DNA of 64,000 bases. Source: Ceratopteris richardii. Its lineage: Eukaryota > Streptophyta > Polypodiopsida > Polypodiales > Pteridaceae. Within the stretch, counting starts at the first letter, position 1. Each line of letters starts with the position of its first letter. The notes under the pieces were generated by a model. It worked only from the letters and a program-made list of their open reading frames with translations. It made no database searches and was not told the DNA's origin. Made by a program: the position numbers and the translations under genes. Location: NCBI GenBank assembly GCA_020310875.1, contig MU260054.1, positions 822,501 through 886,500 of the forward strand. The letters run 5' to 3'. Below, piece by piece: positions 20,137 to 30,199 of the stretch.

Positions 20137-23100
20137 CAGGATAAACCAACAGAACAATCAGAGTCGAGTGAATCAGGAGAGCCTAGTAAGAGGAAAACAA
20201 GAACATGGAAGGATACCAGAGAGAAGGCCAATTGCAAGTGGAATAAAAAGTTATCGGAACTAGAAGAAAGCTTAAAAGAAGCGAAAACAAAAATAGAAGA
20301 CATTGCATCTCAAAGCCCCTCGCATGCCGAAACTCCATCCACTCCACCTCATCCCACCCCACCACCCATTGTAAATAGACCACAACCAGGGTCTGTTCTT
20401 GCAGATCCAACCCCAGAAGGCTTGGACATGATGTTCAAAGCCTACCAGGCTCGACTTCAAGAAGGGCCTACAGCTGCAAACCTAGACAAGAGTTACCCTA
20501 GAGCGGACTTAGAGATTGAACGGATGAAAATGTGCATGAAAATGGTAGAACAAGCTCAAGCTATACTTGAGACTAGTCAAAAGTTCAATCAGACAAACTC
20601 TGTCAAAGGGGATTTGCATTTCCAGGGCTTACTAGAACGATTAGAGCAGTTGGTAAACAAACCACAAGTTTCTTTACCTCCTCAGGCTCAACCAGTTATT
20701 GAAAGAGGAAGCTCACCACCAATGGGAGCTTATGTTCCTAATTTCACGGATCCAGGAATACCTCCTTCAATTCAACAGTACTCTCAAGAATTCTTGCGGG
20801 AGATACAAGAAGAGAAATGGGCCAAGGAGAAGGGTAATTCCCCTCCTATTCCTGAGATTGATGATCTTCATGATCAATTTCCCCAAGACATTCCATCTAT
20901 TTACGGAGATGAAGCAGAACAACAAGAAGTCGAAAGGTTAGATTTTGAATCTAATACCTTAGAAGAACTGCCTCAATTTCCAGGCCCATGGGAATCTGAA
21001 TCTCTCCAGATTAGAGCTCCCACAATACTAGTAAGAAATGAAGACTCAGTGGTTCCAAGGAACACGGATGTCGTGAAGAACACTAAGGTTCAGTGTCATC
21101 TCACTGTAGAAGAGCTGCTCAAAGCAAAACCTGAGGTTTGGAATCATGTGAAGGATCAGGTTCCAGAACTTGATTCCAACATGCCAAAAGCAGGCTCTAA
21201 GCAAAGGGTACCAGATATACCTCTAGACAAAATAGGGGACATGTGTGAGGGTGAAGAAGGTAATACTTATCTTCCAATCACCTACCAAGGTTACACAACC
21301 AAAGCAATCATAGATTCAGGTGCTGGTGTTGCTATTGCGACCACCTCCTTGTGGAAGCAATGGGGCAAGCCCACATTAAGACCAACTAGAATGAAGCTTC
21401 AAATGGCTGATGGTCATTTTGAAAGACCTCTAGGATTGCTAGAAGGGATCACTCTAACCACTTGTGGTGTAGAGTTTGAGCACACATTTGCTATATGTGA
21501 CTTTGAGAAAAATAATGTCTATGAGATGATCCTAGGAAGACCCTTCCTACGACAATTGCAAATAGTACAAGATTGGGGAACTAACTCCTTGTACTTACAG
21601 CACTTAGGGGTCACCACCAAGGTCAATTTGAAGGATTACACCTTCAGAGATGTACCACCCCTACAGTGGAATTCTATCCACAAAGTGAAAGAAGATTCCA
21701 TCTCTGTGCATTCTGAAAGTTCACCTGATCCATCATGGCTGCATGAAGATACTCATTTGTGGATGTGCAAGGTTGCAAAGGAAGAGGAAAAATGTTTAAA
21801 GGCAACAGAGGAAGGAACTTCGCTAGGAGAGAGACCAGTTAGCGACCCAGCCTACACACCGATGATCTTTCCAGATGAGGAGTTTGAGCCTCATGGCTGG
21901 CCAGAAATCTTAGCCACCATGGACATTGCTGTCAATGAGGAACAGTGGACACCTCATTGTGATGAGGAGGGTTATGATATCTCAGTTTTCATGTGTCAAC
22001 CCTTGCTAGAAGAATGTGACCCTAGTGATGTCATAGAAGAAGAAGAGAATGACGATGATCTGGAGTCTATTGTGATGGATAGTTGCTTTAACTCAGAGCA
22101 GCACTATCTAGAAGATATAGGAGTGTTCACCCAGAAAGAAGAAGAACCTCTCACAAGTATTAAAATAGTAAACTCAAAGGATGGAAGTGAGAGTAGTCAA
22201 AAGAAAAAGAAAAGAAAAGTAGTGAAACAAGAAGAGGAGGAATCATTGTTTGAAGTACCAGAAAACTTCAAGAAATATGAAGTTGACGACCGCAAAATTT
22301 TGGTACGAATGCCTAAGAGAGAGGCCATCATAGGAGAATCATATGATAATAAAGAAAAGACCAAGAAGATTGTAGTGACCATTGAAGAGAACGAAGAGAG
22401 ATGCACATATATAGGAGATGACCTAAGTGCAAGAGAAGAAATGGAGCTCATAGCTCTATTAAGGGAATATAGGGATGTGTTTGCATGGCACTATAGAGAC
22501 TTGAAAGGGGTAGATCCAAGAATTTTCTCTCATACTATCCCCATGACTGCTGATGCTAAGCCCACCAAACAGAAGCCCTACACATATAATGATACCTATG
22601 CAGTCAAAATAAAAGAAGAAATTGATAGGTTGATTGAAGCTGGATTCATCTATGAGATTGAGCATACCGAATGGGTGTCCCCCATTGTTGTGGTACCCAA
22701 GAAGAACGAGAAGTTGCGAGTGTGTATTAACCTTAAAAAAGTTAATGCCGCTACGATTAGAGATAGTTATCCACTTCCAATCACAGAACACCTATTGGAG
22801 CGTGTAGCAGGCAAGGAAGTTTATAGCTTCCTTGATGGATTTTCAGGTTACAATCAAGTAGCCATTGCCCCAGAAGATCAACACAAAACAGCTTTTGCTA
22901 CAGAGTGGGAAATCTTTGCATTTCGTGTGATGCCATTTGGGCTCACCAATGCACCTGCAACATTCCAAAGGCTCATGTGTCATGTCTTCAAAGAGTTCTT
23001 GCGAAAAAGCTTAGAAGTGTATGTGGATGATTTATGTGCTCATTCCCAAGAAAGAAGGTTTCACATCCCTGAGCTCAGACAAATCTTCAACAAGTGTAGA

Positions 23101-26100
23101 GAATATCGAGTGTGTTTGAACCCAGAAAAGTGTGTGTTCATGGTGCGTCAAGGTAAGATCTTAGGTCATATTGTTTCTAAGAATGGAATCTCAACAGATG
23201 AAGATAAGGTACGAGCCATAGCAGAGCTACCAAGGCCAAGGAATGTTAAAGAGGTACAAGCCTTTATGGGCCATTGTGGATATTACCGCAGGTTTATCCA
23301 CATGTACGCGATCATAGCTAAACCCCTTTATGCCTTGTTGTCTAATTTTGAGTGGAATGATGAATGCGAGAATTCTTTCAATGAACTGAAGAAACGTTTG
23401 TGCACAGCACCAATACTGACCACTCCTGATTGGAATAAACCATTCCATGTCCATGTGGATGCATCCAATCATGCCATAGGATGTGTGCTAGCACAACCCA
23501 CAAGTGAAGGAAACTTAGATTTGCCCATAGCATATGCTAGTAGACAGCTCACTGTAGCTGAACGGAACTATACCACAACTGAGCGAGAGGGCTTAGGCAT
23601 GGTATATGCTGTGAAGAAGTTTAGACACTATTTATTGGCCAACAAGTTCAAGTTTTTCACTGATCATCAAGCTTTGTTATATTTGGTCAATAAACCTTGC
23701 AATATTGGACGCTTAGTAAGATGGTTCCTCTTACTAATGGAATATGACTTTGAAGTTGTTGTCAGGAAAGGTAGAACCCACCTTCGGGCAGATCACCTTT
23801 CTCGCATCACTTCAGGAGAGTCACCGCAAGGAGTGTCTGACGAATTACCTGATGCTTATCTGTTCAATTTAGAAGTTGTTCCTAAATGGGCAAATAAGTT
23901 GGTACCAGTCCTAACCTTTGGCCCTGCAAATAAGAATGTGAAAACATCACAAGAAGAAATTGTAAAATCACAAAAATATCACATATTAGCAAGAAGCATG
24001 TACAAACAAGATACTGAGGGTGTATTAGCTTGTTGTGTGGAGGATGATGAACATAGTAGTTGGTTGCAACAAGCCCATGAAGGAATGCTAGGAAATCACT
24101 ATTCTAAACAACGAACATTGCAGAATCTAAAGCGTTTAGGAGTGTATTGGCCTAGCATGGACAAAGAAATACATGAGTGGATTAAGAATTGTCCAAGGTG
24201 CAGAGAGAGACCCCCAGTGGAGTATGCGACCCTTTATCAAGTGTCATTAATTCCAGATTGGAGTGCTCCATTGGTAGAGTTCATGAGATCGGGAAGATTA
24301 CCCAAAGAGGCTAGTCTAGCAAGAAGACGAAGCATGGAGCAAGAGGCTCAAGGCTATGCCTTAGTAGGGGACAACCTATACCGAAGAGGCAAAGATGGTT
24401 ACTTAAGACTATGCGTTCATGAATCAGACTATTTAAAGGTCTTAGAGACTGCACACAACGGTGTTGCAGGTGGACATTTTGGTCCTGACCGAGTGATCAA
24501 GACCATTCTATTCTCAGGACTTTGGTGGCCCACTCTTCATATGGATGCACATACCTATGTGAAGAAATGTGACACATGCCAACGTGCACAATATCCAGTT
24601 AGAAAAGACGAGATGCCCTTGAGGCCAATGATGGGAGGACGTGCATTTTCGAAGTGGGGCATAGACTTCATAGGTCCTATTAACCCCCCAGCTAGAAACT
24701 CCCATGCAGAGTACATCATTGTAGCCACAGATTACCTTACAAAGTGGGTAGAAGTCAAAGCCACAACAAAGAATGATGCTCAGACTACGGCTAAGTTCTT
24801 ATTTGAGAATGTGTTCACGAGATATGGACTACCAATAGTGTTGGTGAGCGATAGAGGCACACACTTCTTGAATGAAGTCATTGAAAATCTTCTCCAAGAA
24901 TTCTTGGTGATACATAAGAAATCTGCCCCCTATCACCCACAAGCCAACGGACAAGCCGAGAGTACCAATAAGATCCTCTGTAACGTATTGACAAAACTGG
25001 TAAATAATAAACGCTCTGATTGGGACAAACAACTTCATCATGCTGTTTGGGCTTATCGAGTTGCCTACAAAACAGTACTCAACGCCACCCCATTTCAGAT
25101 GGTCTTCGGACAGAACGCTGTGCTACCATTAGATTTCTTAATCCCTGCCTTAAAAGTAGCACAAGAGTATGAGTGGAATGGGCATGAATTGTCCTCTAGG
25201 ATCTTTGATCTAGAACGCTTGGGTGAGACGAGGCTACGAGCGGCAGCAGGCATCTACGCTCCAAAGAAGAGGCAAAAGGCATACTTTGATGCACACATCA
25301 AGGATAAGGGATTGAAAGAGGGAGATCTAGTGTTGGTATACACACTAAAACAACATGCCCGTAAGTTGGAAAAAAGAGGATACGGACCCATGATCATTAA
25401 TAGAATTTCGACTAGTGGTGCAGTTCAGTTGGCCACTCTAGAAGGAGATATCTTGCCAAACTATATTAGTGGCTGTAGAGTCAAGCTATATCAAGAACCT
25501 CTTACTGAGGATATGCTAATGAGACTCAACACTGCTAAGAAGCGAAAAGAAGAAGAGTTAAGCGTGAGAGAAGAAGCACAGGTAGACGCCAGAGAGCGTA
25601 TTAGGCGAAATAAGTTAAGGCGATTAGGCCTAGATGTCAACTCAAAAGCCCCAAAATATCACATGGATATGTGTCAAAAGTCAGGCATAGCGACTTCTCA
25701 GGTCATTGACCGAAGAACCTTTGTGACCATAGAGATAGGACAAGGGAAGGGTGCAAGGATGGTGAAAGCATTGATTGACTCAGGTGCAGCAAGTAGTGCA
25801 GTTAGACTTTCCTACTGCCAAGACTTGCAGTTGAACATCAATCCCATAGAAGCTTATCTCATAGGATTGGGAGGCGTGGAAACCCCTTGTTTGGGCGAGG
25901 TGGAACTTCCCATCTACCTTCAAGATGTTCCAATGAAAGTCAAAGCGCTAGTATGTCAAGATGAGAACCTTACAGAACCACTTGTCCTGGGTCAAGATTG
26001 GATCTATGACCATGCAGTTAACTTAAACCTAAGAAGTCAAATTCTTCAAGTTTGGGTACATGAACAATGCATTACATTAGAATTAGAAAACTGCATGCTC

Positions 26101-26868
26101 CTAAATCATGGCACCACACACTCTCTTAGTTCTTCCAAGACTAATCATATGAAAGAAGATGTTGTATGTGTCAAAAGCTCTATGATGCAGAAGGAGTCAA
26201 TCGTGGAAGACCAGGTTCGAAGGCGGGTGGATCTTTCTTCTTCTCCAAAGAATCAAGTAGCCACAATTGTGAGTCCACCACACAAGCAAACACAACCGTT
26301 CACGACAACTGCTACATCAAATAGAAAGACACCATTCGATAAAAAAGCAGTTCAGAGCATGAAGCAGATATGGGTACGCAAAGGAGAGCAACCACCCACC
26401 TTGCCCCCACAAATTCCATCCAGGCAAGCCAACCAAGTCAGAAGACGAAGAAAGCAGCTCGGACAAGCTCAATCCCAAGGTGTCCAACAAGTTTGGGTGC
26501 CTAAGAAGTTAGCTGCAGCTGAACAAGGGCAATTGCAAATGTGGGTACCTAAGAAGCTCTTACATCCACAACAACCTATGTTCTCCCACATGCGAAAGGT
26601 CTCAACCAAGAAGCCAAAAAGAGAAGAGGGTAAGAACCACGTACAGAGACCGAAAGAAGATAGCTCTTCAAGAAAAGTAGGAAGACGTGCAAAAAGGATA
26701 TGGGTTTGGAAGCCAAAAGTACAAGCAGCCTCCATCGAACCAAAGCGCCAACCACACTGGATACCACAGTTCAGAACGCATCCAAAGAGGAAGACGCCTG
26801 AAGTGATCTCTACAGTGCCAAATACTGTTCTAAAATGGACTCCAATAAGGAGGATTACATCAGTTTGA
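20137..26868 (+). CDS. G1 Pol with two protease-like domains and doubled HHCC module
   Basis: 2148 residues if counted from the ATG at 20422; the open frame starts at 20137. Order (from 20422): retropepsin with DSGAG at about 298 and ILGRPF; NLS-like KKKKRKVVK at about 593; RT (WVSPIVVVPKK, LDGFSGYNQV, MPFGLTNAPATFQ, YVDD at 867); RNase H (VHVDAS at about 1009, TDHQAL); a first HHCC (about 1218-1262); a second HHCC (about 1342-1386), both HX6HX30CX2C; integrase core with D1414, D1477, E1513 (DX35E); a GPY-like tail (LEKRGYGPMIINRIS); a second retropepsin-like domain (ALIDSGAASSAV at about 1783, LVLGQDWIYDHAVNL); and a basic tail with repeated WVPKK-type motifs. No stops or frameshifts occur. 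Two proteases in one Pol is unusual. Confidence 0.93.
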   Translation, partial: QDKPTEQSESSESGEPSKRKTRTWKDTREKANCKWNKKLSELEESLKEAKTKIEDIASQSPSHAETPSTPPHPTPPPIVNRPQPGSVLADPTPEGLDMMFKAYQARLQEGPTAANLDKSYPRADLEIERMKMCMKMVEQAQAILETSQKFNQTNSVKGDLHFQGLLERLEQLVNKPQVSLPPQAQPVIERGSSPPMGAYVPNFTDPGIPPSIQQYSQEFLREIQEEKWAKEKGNSPPIPEIDDLHDQFPQDIPSIYGDEAEQQEVERLDFESNTLEELPQFPGPWESESLQIRAPTILVRNEDSVVPRNTDVVKNTKVQCHLTVEELLKAKPEVWNHVKDQVPELDSNMPKAGSKQRVPDIPLDKIGDMCEGEEGNTYLPITYQGYTTKAIIDSGAGVAIATTSLWKQWGKPTLRPTRMKLQMADGHFERPLGLLEGITLTTCGVEFEHTFAICDFEKNNVYEMILGRPFLRQLQIVQDWGTNSLYLQHLGVTTKVNLKDYTFRDVPPLQWNSIHKVKEDSISVHSESSPDPSWLHEDTHLWMCKVAKEEEKCLKATEEGTSLGERPVSDPAYTPMIFPDEEFEPHGWPEILATMDIAVNEEQWTPHCDEEGYDISVFMCQPLLEECDPSDVIEEEENDDDLESIVMDSCFNSEQHYLEDIGVFTQKEEEPLTSIKIVNSKDGSESSQKKKKRKVVKQEEEESLFEVPENFKKYEVDDRKILVRMPKREAIIGESYDNKEKTKKIVVTIEENEERCTYIGDDLSAREEMELIALLREYRDVFAWHYRDLKGVDPRIFSHTIPMTADAKPTKQKPYTYNDTYAVKIKEEIDRLIEAGFIYEIEHTEWVSPIVVVPKKNEKLRVCINLKKVNAATIRDSYPLPITEHLLERVAGKEVYSFLDGFSGYNQVAIAPEDQHKTAFATEWEIFAFRVMPFGLTNAPATFQRLMCHVFKEFLRKSLEVYVDDLCAHSQERRFHIPELRQIFNKCREYRVCLNPEKCVFMVRQGKILGHIVSKNGISTDEDKVRAIAELPRPRNVKEVQAFMGHCGYYRRFIHMYAIIAKPLYALLSNFEWNDECENSFNELKKRLCTAPILTTPDWNKPFHVHVDASNHAIGCVLAQPTSEGNLDLPIAYASRQLTVAERNYTTTEREGLGMVYAVKKFRHYLLANKFKFFTDHQALLYLVNKPCNIGRLVRWFLLLMEYDFEVVVRKGRTHLRADHLSRITSGESPQGVSDELPDAYLFNLEVVPKWANKLVPVLTFGPANKNVKTSQEEIVKSQKYHILARSMYKQDTEGVLACCVEDDEHSSWLQQAHEGMLGNHYSKQRTLQNLKRLGVYWPSMDKEIHEWIKNCPRCRERPPVEYATLYQVSLIPDWSAPLVEFMRSGRLPKEASLARRRSMEQEAQGYALVGDNLYRRGKDGYLRLCVHESDYLKVLETAHNGVAGGHFGPDRVIKTILFSGLWWPTLHMDAHTYVKKCDTCQRAQYPVRKDEMPLRPMMGGRAFSKWGIDFIGPINPPARNSHAEYIIVATDYLTKWVEVKATTKNDAQTTAKFLFENVFTRYGLPIVLVSDRGTHFLNEVIENLLQEFLVIHKKSAPYHPQANGQAESTNKILCNVLTKLVNNKRSDWDKQLHHAVWAYRVAYKTVLNATPFQMVFGQNAVLPLDFLIPALKVAQEYEWNGHELSSRIFDLERLGETRLRAAAGIYAPKKRQKAYFDAHIKDKGLKEGDLVLVYTLKQHARKLEKRGYGPMIINRISTSGAVQLATLEGDILPNYISGCRVKLYQEPLTEDMLMRLNTAKKRKEEELSVREEAQVDARERIRRNKLRRLGLDVNSKAPKYHMDMCQKSGIATSQVIDRRTFVTIEIGQGKGARMVKALIDSGAASSAVRLSYCQDLQLNINPIEAYLIGLGGVETPCLGEVELPIYLQDVPMKVKALVCQDENLTEPLVLGQDWIYDHAVNLNLRSQILQVWVHEQCITLELENCMLLNHGTTHSLSSSKTNHMKEDVVCVKSSMMQKESIVEDQVRRRVDLSSSPKNQVATIVSPPHKQTQPFTTTATSNRKTPFDKKAVQSMKQIWVRKGEQPPTLPPQIPSRQANQVRRRRKQLGQAQSQGVQQVWVPKKLAAAEQGQLQMWVPKKLLHPQQPMFSHMRKVSTKKPKREEGKNHVQRPKEDSSSRKVGRRAKRIWVWKPKVQAASIEPKRQPHWIPQFRTHPKRKTPEVISTVPNTVLKWTPIRRITSV

Positions 26869-28404
26869 GACTCAATGGATACCTCCACCAAGGTCGGCAT
26901 CAACCTCCGCAAAGAACATCGAAAGCCTCGAACGAGCAACAACCATGTGCTCCTTGCACAACCCTGTCTTTTGCACCATTCAGGTCATGCATTTCCAAAG
27001 TATGCATTAATATAGGGCCACATTACACGGCCGTGCATAGACACACTTGAGAATCCCATGCACAAGAGCACAGTGACATATGTCAAACATTTCTATTGAT
27101 ACTAACTTTTGTGTTCTTGTTTTGTGATATCCTGTTCCTCCAAAAAAAAAAAAAAAAAAGGAGAAAAAAAAGTGGGAGAGAGCTTGTTCCCAGGTTTGGC
27201 TTATGAAACATGAATGAGTCATGCTTAGTTGAAGGTGGAACTGTTGATTACTAGGCATTTATCAATTTGGATAGAAGTGTGTCTCGGCCAGCAGTGAGAT
27301 TATTGCTGCCTTATCTGGTAGATGACAAGCATTTGGCATGAACATGGCATCTACAACTATGATTTTCTCTTACCATGGTAGGAATGAAGAGCTTGAAGGA
27401 CCGCAACTTGAGTGATGCTTAACTACTTCAGGTACCAGAGCATCCAAGGAGATATCTGCACAAGGTAGTTCTGGAGGAGAAGACTCCTGCATATGGTGAG
27501 CTAAAGAGAATATGTGAAACTCAGCTTGGTGTAGTTACCCGATGTTGCTTGCCAAGGAATATAAAGCAATTCAATTCTCAGTATTTCCTGAACCAGTATG
27601 GAACAGTAGCACTGGTGAATGGTCTATGTCAATCAGCATGGTAATCTCTTAGAAACCGGCACGTGTCCAATATTCCTCTGAGTGTCAATATAGGGAAGTG
27701 AACGTGCATGAGCCCAAGCTCAGAAATGCACATTGTTAGTGACAAATGTTGCTTTGAAAAGAGGAGAGGGGATCCACCACTCAAAAGATCTCATCAGTGG
27801 ACAATCCACATGGACATTCATCAACAAGGTTCCATCCCAAAGGCCAAGTGTACAACACGAAGAGACAAACATCCATCAACCTTCTCCATGGTAAGTATCT
27901 TTACTCTGGAAACACCATAACCTTGGTAGTTTAGGAAACCTCTTCGTCAGCATACCCTTGAGCACTTAGCTCAAAACCCGCAATTTTTGCACCATACTTC
28001 TTCCAATGCATTTTCCAAGTAAGCATGCGTAGGGCTACATCACAAGGCCGTGCACAAGGCACATACTTTTTTCAACCCAGGCACGAACACACTTACCCAT
28101 CATTCATTATGGGTTATGAGTAGTTGGCATGACTGCTCTCAACATCATCTTTGGAAGAGCTAGCGGATGTTATGGGAACAACATCCATATCTCGGAAGCA
28201 AATTGAAGCCAGTAGTTGCTCCAAATCACTCTTGACAACCTCTGTTGAGCAACTTGCAATTTTGAAAGCTCACAACGACACATTCTTGCTGGAATCCAAG
28301 GAACCAGCTCATACAACGGATGGACACCACCTCTCAAAGCACTACATGGAACAACCCTTCCAACAAGGGTCTGTCAGGGACGACAGACGCGAGAGGGGGG
28401 GGAG
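26869..28404 (+). other. G1 3' non-coding region and polypurine tract
   Basis: 1.5 kb without a convincing gene. A run of about 18 A is at 27140-27158. Two diverged segments about 1 kb apart (about 26970-27050 and 27985-28065) share TTTGCACCAT, ATGCATTTYCCAAR and GGCCGTGCAYA-like blocks in order, suggesting an internal duplication. It ends with the polypurine tract GAGAGGGGGGGGA (28391-28403), which primes plus-strand synthesis. Confidence 0.75.
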
Positions 28405-29013
28405 TGTTGAAGCTCGAAGTCAAGGACAAAGCATGGAAGCACATCAAAAGGTGGACACACAAGGAAAGGGAGCAAGTAGGGAGCTCCAAGAAGTGTATGT
28501 CAAATTTTCAGAAGAACCCCCTACAAAAATAGTGATTTTCATCACTAAAAACCATTGTAAATACCATTATCTATTTTTAGTAACTCCATTTTGTTCAAGC
28601 CGAGGAGTCCTCGAGCTTGAAGAGTATTAGAAGTACCATCGTACCAATTTTCATAATTTTCAGACTTCGTTTGAGCCCTCAAATAAGCCTTGGAACCTAA
28701 TTTTTAACTAGGCCGGACACTAGGTCTGGGCAGGGCCAAAACTAGTCAAAAAACTATAAAAAGAGCTAGAAAGCTCATTTTTGGGGTTAGCTTGTTAGAG
28801 AATAGAACTTTTGTAAGAGAACTCTTTTGCAATCTAAGCTTTCCATTGTTCCTCTCTTTGATCTTACTTTGCGCGCGTGTGCATGTATGTGTGTGCATGT
28901 TTGTGTGCTTTCACTCACGCACTTGTGCCTTCACTTGCTCGTGGTCTTCATACCGGTCCTCACGTCTCCGCGGATTGACAAGTAAAGGAGGTGGTGCTTA
29001 CGCTTGAGCTACA
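28405..29013 (+). repeat. G1 3' LTR
   Basis: It begins TGTTGAAG and ends GAGCTACA, followed by the target duplication GTGAC (29014-29018). TATA box TATAAAAAG at 28755-28763. It is nearly identical to the 5' LTR, with an additional 5 bp (AATAG) near 28802. Confidence 0.95.
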
Positions 29014-29315
29014 GTGACTAATCCTGAGTCTTTATGCGCATCCTTCTAAAAGTATAATGTAACGTTAAGCACCATAGTGACTAATGCTGAGTCTTTCTGC
29101 GCATCCTTTTAAAAGTATAATGTAACTTCAGATCTGTTTAAGCTTAAGGATAAGAACAACAAACTCTGGCTTGTTTAACCTTAAAGATAGGAAAAGTATA
29201 TTGTAACTTGAATCTAAAAAAAAAACGATCAAGCTTTAGTTGGGCTAAAAAAAGTAGCATCCCCTCTTTTTGTTCTCGTTTTTAAGGTGCCCTCATCCAG
29301 GTAGGTCAGGGCCCT
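29014..29315. other. 63-bp tandem repeat and AT-rich sequence before LINE-D
   Basis: GTGACTAATSCTGAGTCTTT through AAAAGTATAATGTAAC occurs at 29014 and again at 29077, a 63-bp tandem duplication at the edge of which G1 inserted. The rest, to about 29315, is probably the 5' UTR of LINE-D, but its 5' end cannot be placed. Confidence 0.55.
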
Positions 29316-29415
29316 TGTCATAGCTCTACTCGGCCCCTCCCTTGTAAGATGCAACATGGCCCCGCCCCCAGGGGAGATCGATAACCTGGCCCCTATCTTG
29401 GAGGGGGGATCTTGT
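29316..29415 (+). pseudogene. LINE-D ORF1, N-terminal part
   Basis: In the + strand, 29316-29415 reads like residues ~5-35 of LINE-A ORF1: PSLVRCNMAPPPGEIDNLAP and LEGGSC here, against SSLVKSNRAPPPGETDILA and LEGGSC there. The frame continues after the Copia-M insertion at 36487 (VALEAFMGVEPPLVSLSR). The last 5 bases, CTTGT, are the left target duplication of Copia-M. Confidence 0.8.
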
Positions 29416-29683
29416 TGAAGTATTTCCACAGTGATGCACCATAGTGCACACTCCTTCTCTCGAGCCCCACGACGATATCCTCAGAGTAGAATACTGAGCT
29501 CCTGAGGCCGCACACGATGATCCAGACAAAGACTACAAAAACGCAGAAAACACAGTACATAGGGAGCACGAAGATAGACTTCTTAGGTCTTACAAATGCG
29601 GTCAAACTTACAGTCTGTGACTGACCAGGCCACTATATGTTTTATTAAAAAACATATACAAGGAAGTGTCCGGTGGCCATTTG

Positions 29684-29986
29684 TGTTAGAAAGAGACTTG
29701 AATGATGTGTGTGACTCTCCTCCCATCCATATATACCCTCTTGTACTCTAAAAATAGCAATGGTATACTCTAAAGATAGTAATGATCTGGAATAGTCTAG
29801 TGTGAACATGTGTCCATCATGCAACACATATTCCCATTACTACCAAAGTACCTTAGGGTATCCCCCGAGCTTGGGACCTTGGCTAGCTGGCCCTTGTCCC
29901 TCACACACATGGATTGATCCCTGTGGATCAAATAGACTGATCCCTATGGATCACATGCACTGATCCCTATGGATCAATGTCTAACA
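29684..29986 (-). repeat. Mini-Gypsy LTR (left)
   Basis: 303 bp with inverted ends TGTTAGA and TCTAACA. It contains repeated TGATCCCTRTGGATCA palindromic blocks near the right end. Confidence 0.88.
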
Positions 29987-30199
29987 CTCTCTCCCTCTTC
30001 TAAAGATCATTGCCCTCAATGATCAATGAGGGAAAGTACATACGAACCAAAGATTTCCTCTCCATGCTACTAAATAATGTTGGACGACACGATTCCTGAA
30101 TCACTTGTGTATCCGATCGAGTATCCTATCTGGAAAATGATCCATGCTTTTACTTTCTTGCAAAGAAACAATACCTTCTATTAGATTATCCTCCCTAGA

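Larger units (their letters stand above)
16085..29013 (+). mobile_element. Gypsy G1: complete Ty3/Gypsy LTR retrotransposon (12.9 kb)
   Basis: Two LTRs (604 and 609 bp), 5-bp target duplication GTGAC on both sides, a tRNA-Asp type primer site, gag and pol in a single frame separated by one UAG, and a polypurine tract GAGAGGGGGGGGA before the 3' LTR. The order protease-RT-RNase H-integrase is that of Ty3/Gypsy. By eye the LTRs differ by about six substitutions and one 5-bp indel (about 1%), so insertion is recent. I see no chromodomain; the long non-coding 3' region and Asp primer recall Athila/Tat-type elements, but assignment needs an RT tree. Confidence 0.95.

Noticed and set aside
26469-26942. 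157-residue minus-strand frame in the tail of G1 pol
   Set aside because: Antisense shadow of the repetitive WVPKK tail.
27700-27920. Possible small gene in the G1 3' region
   Set aside because: No recognisable motif and no codon pattern; located in an LTR element untranslated region.
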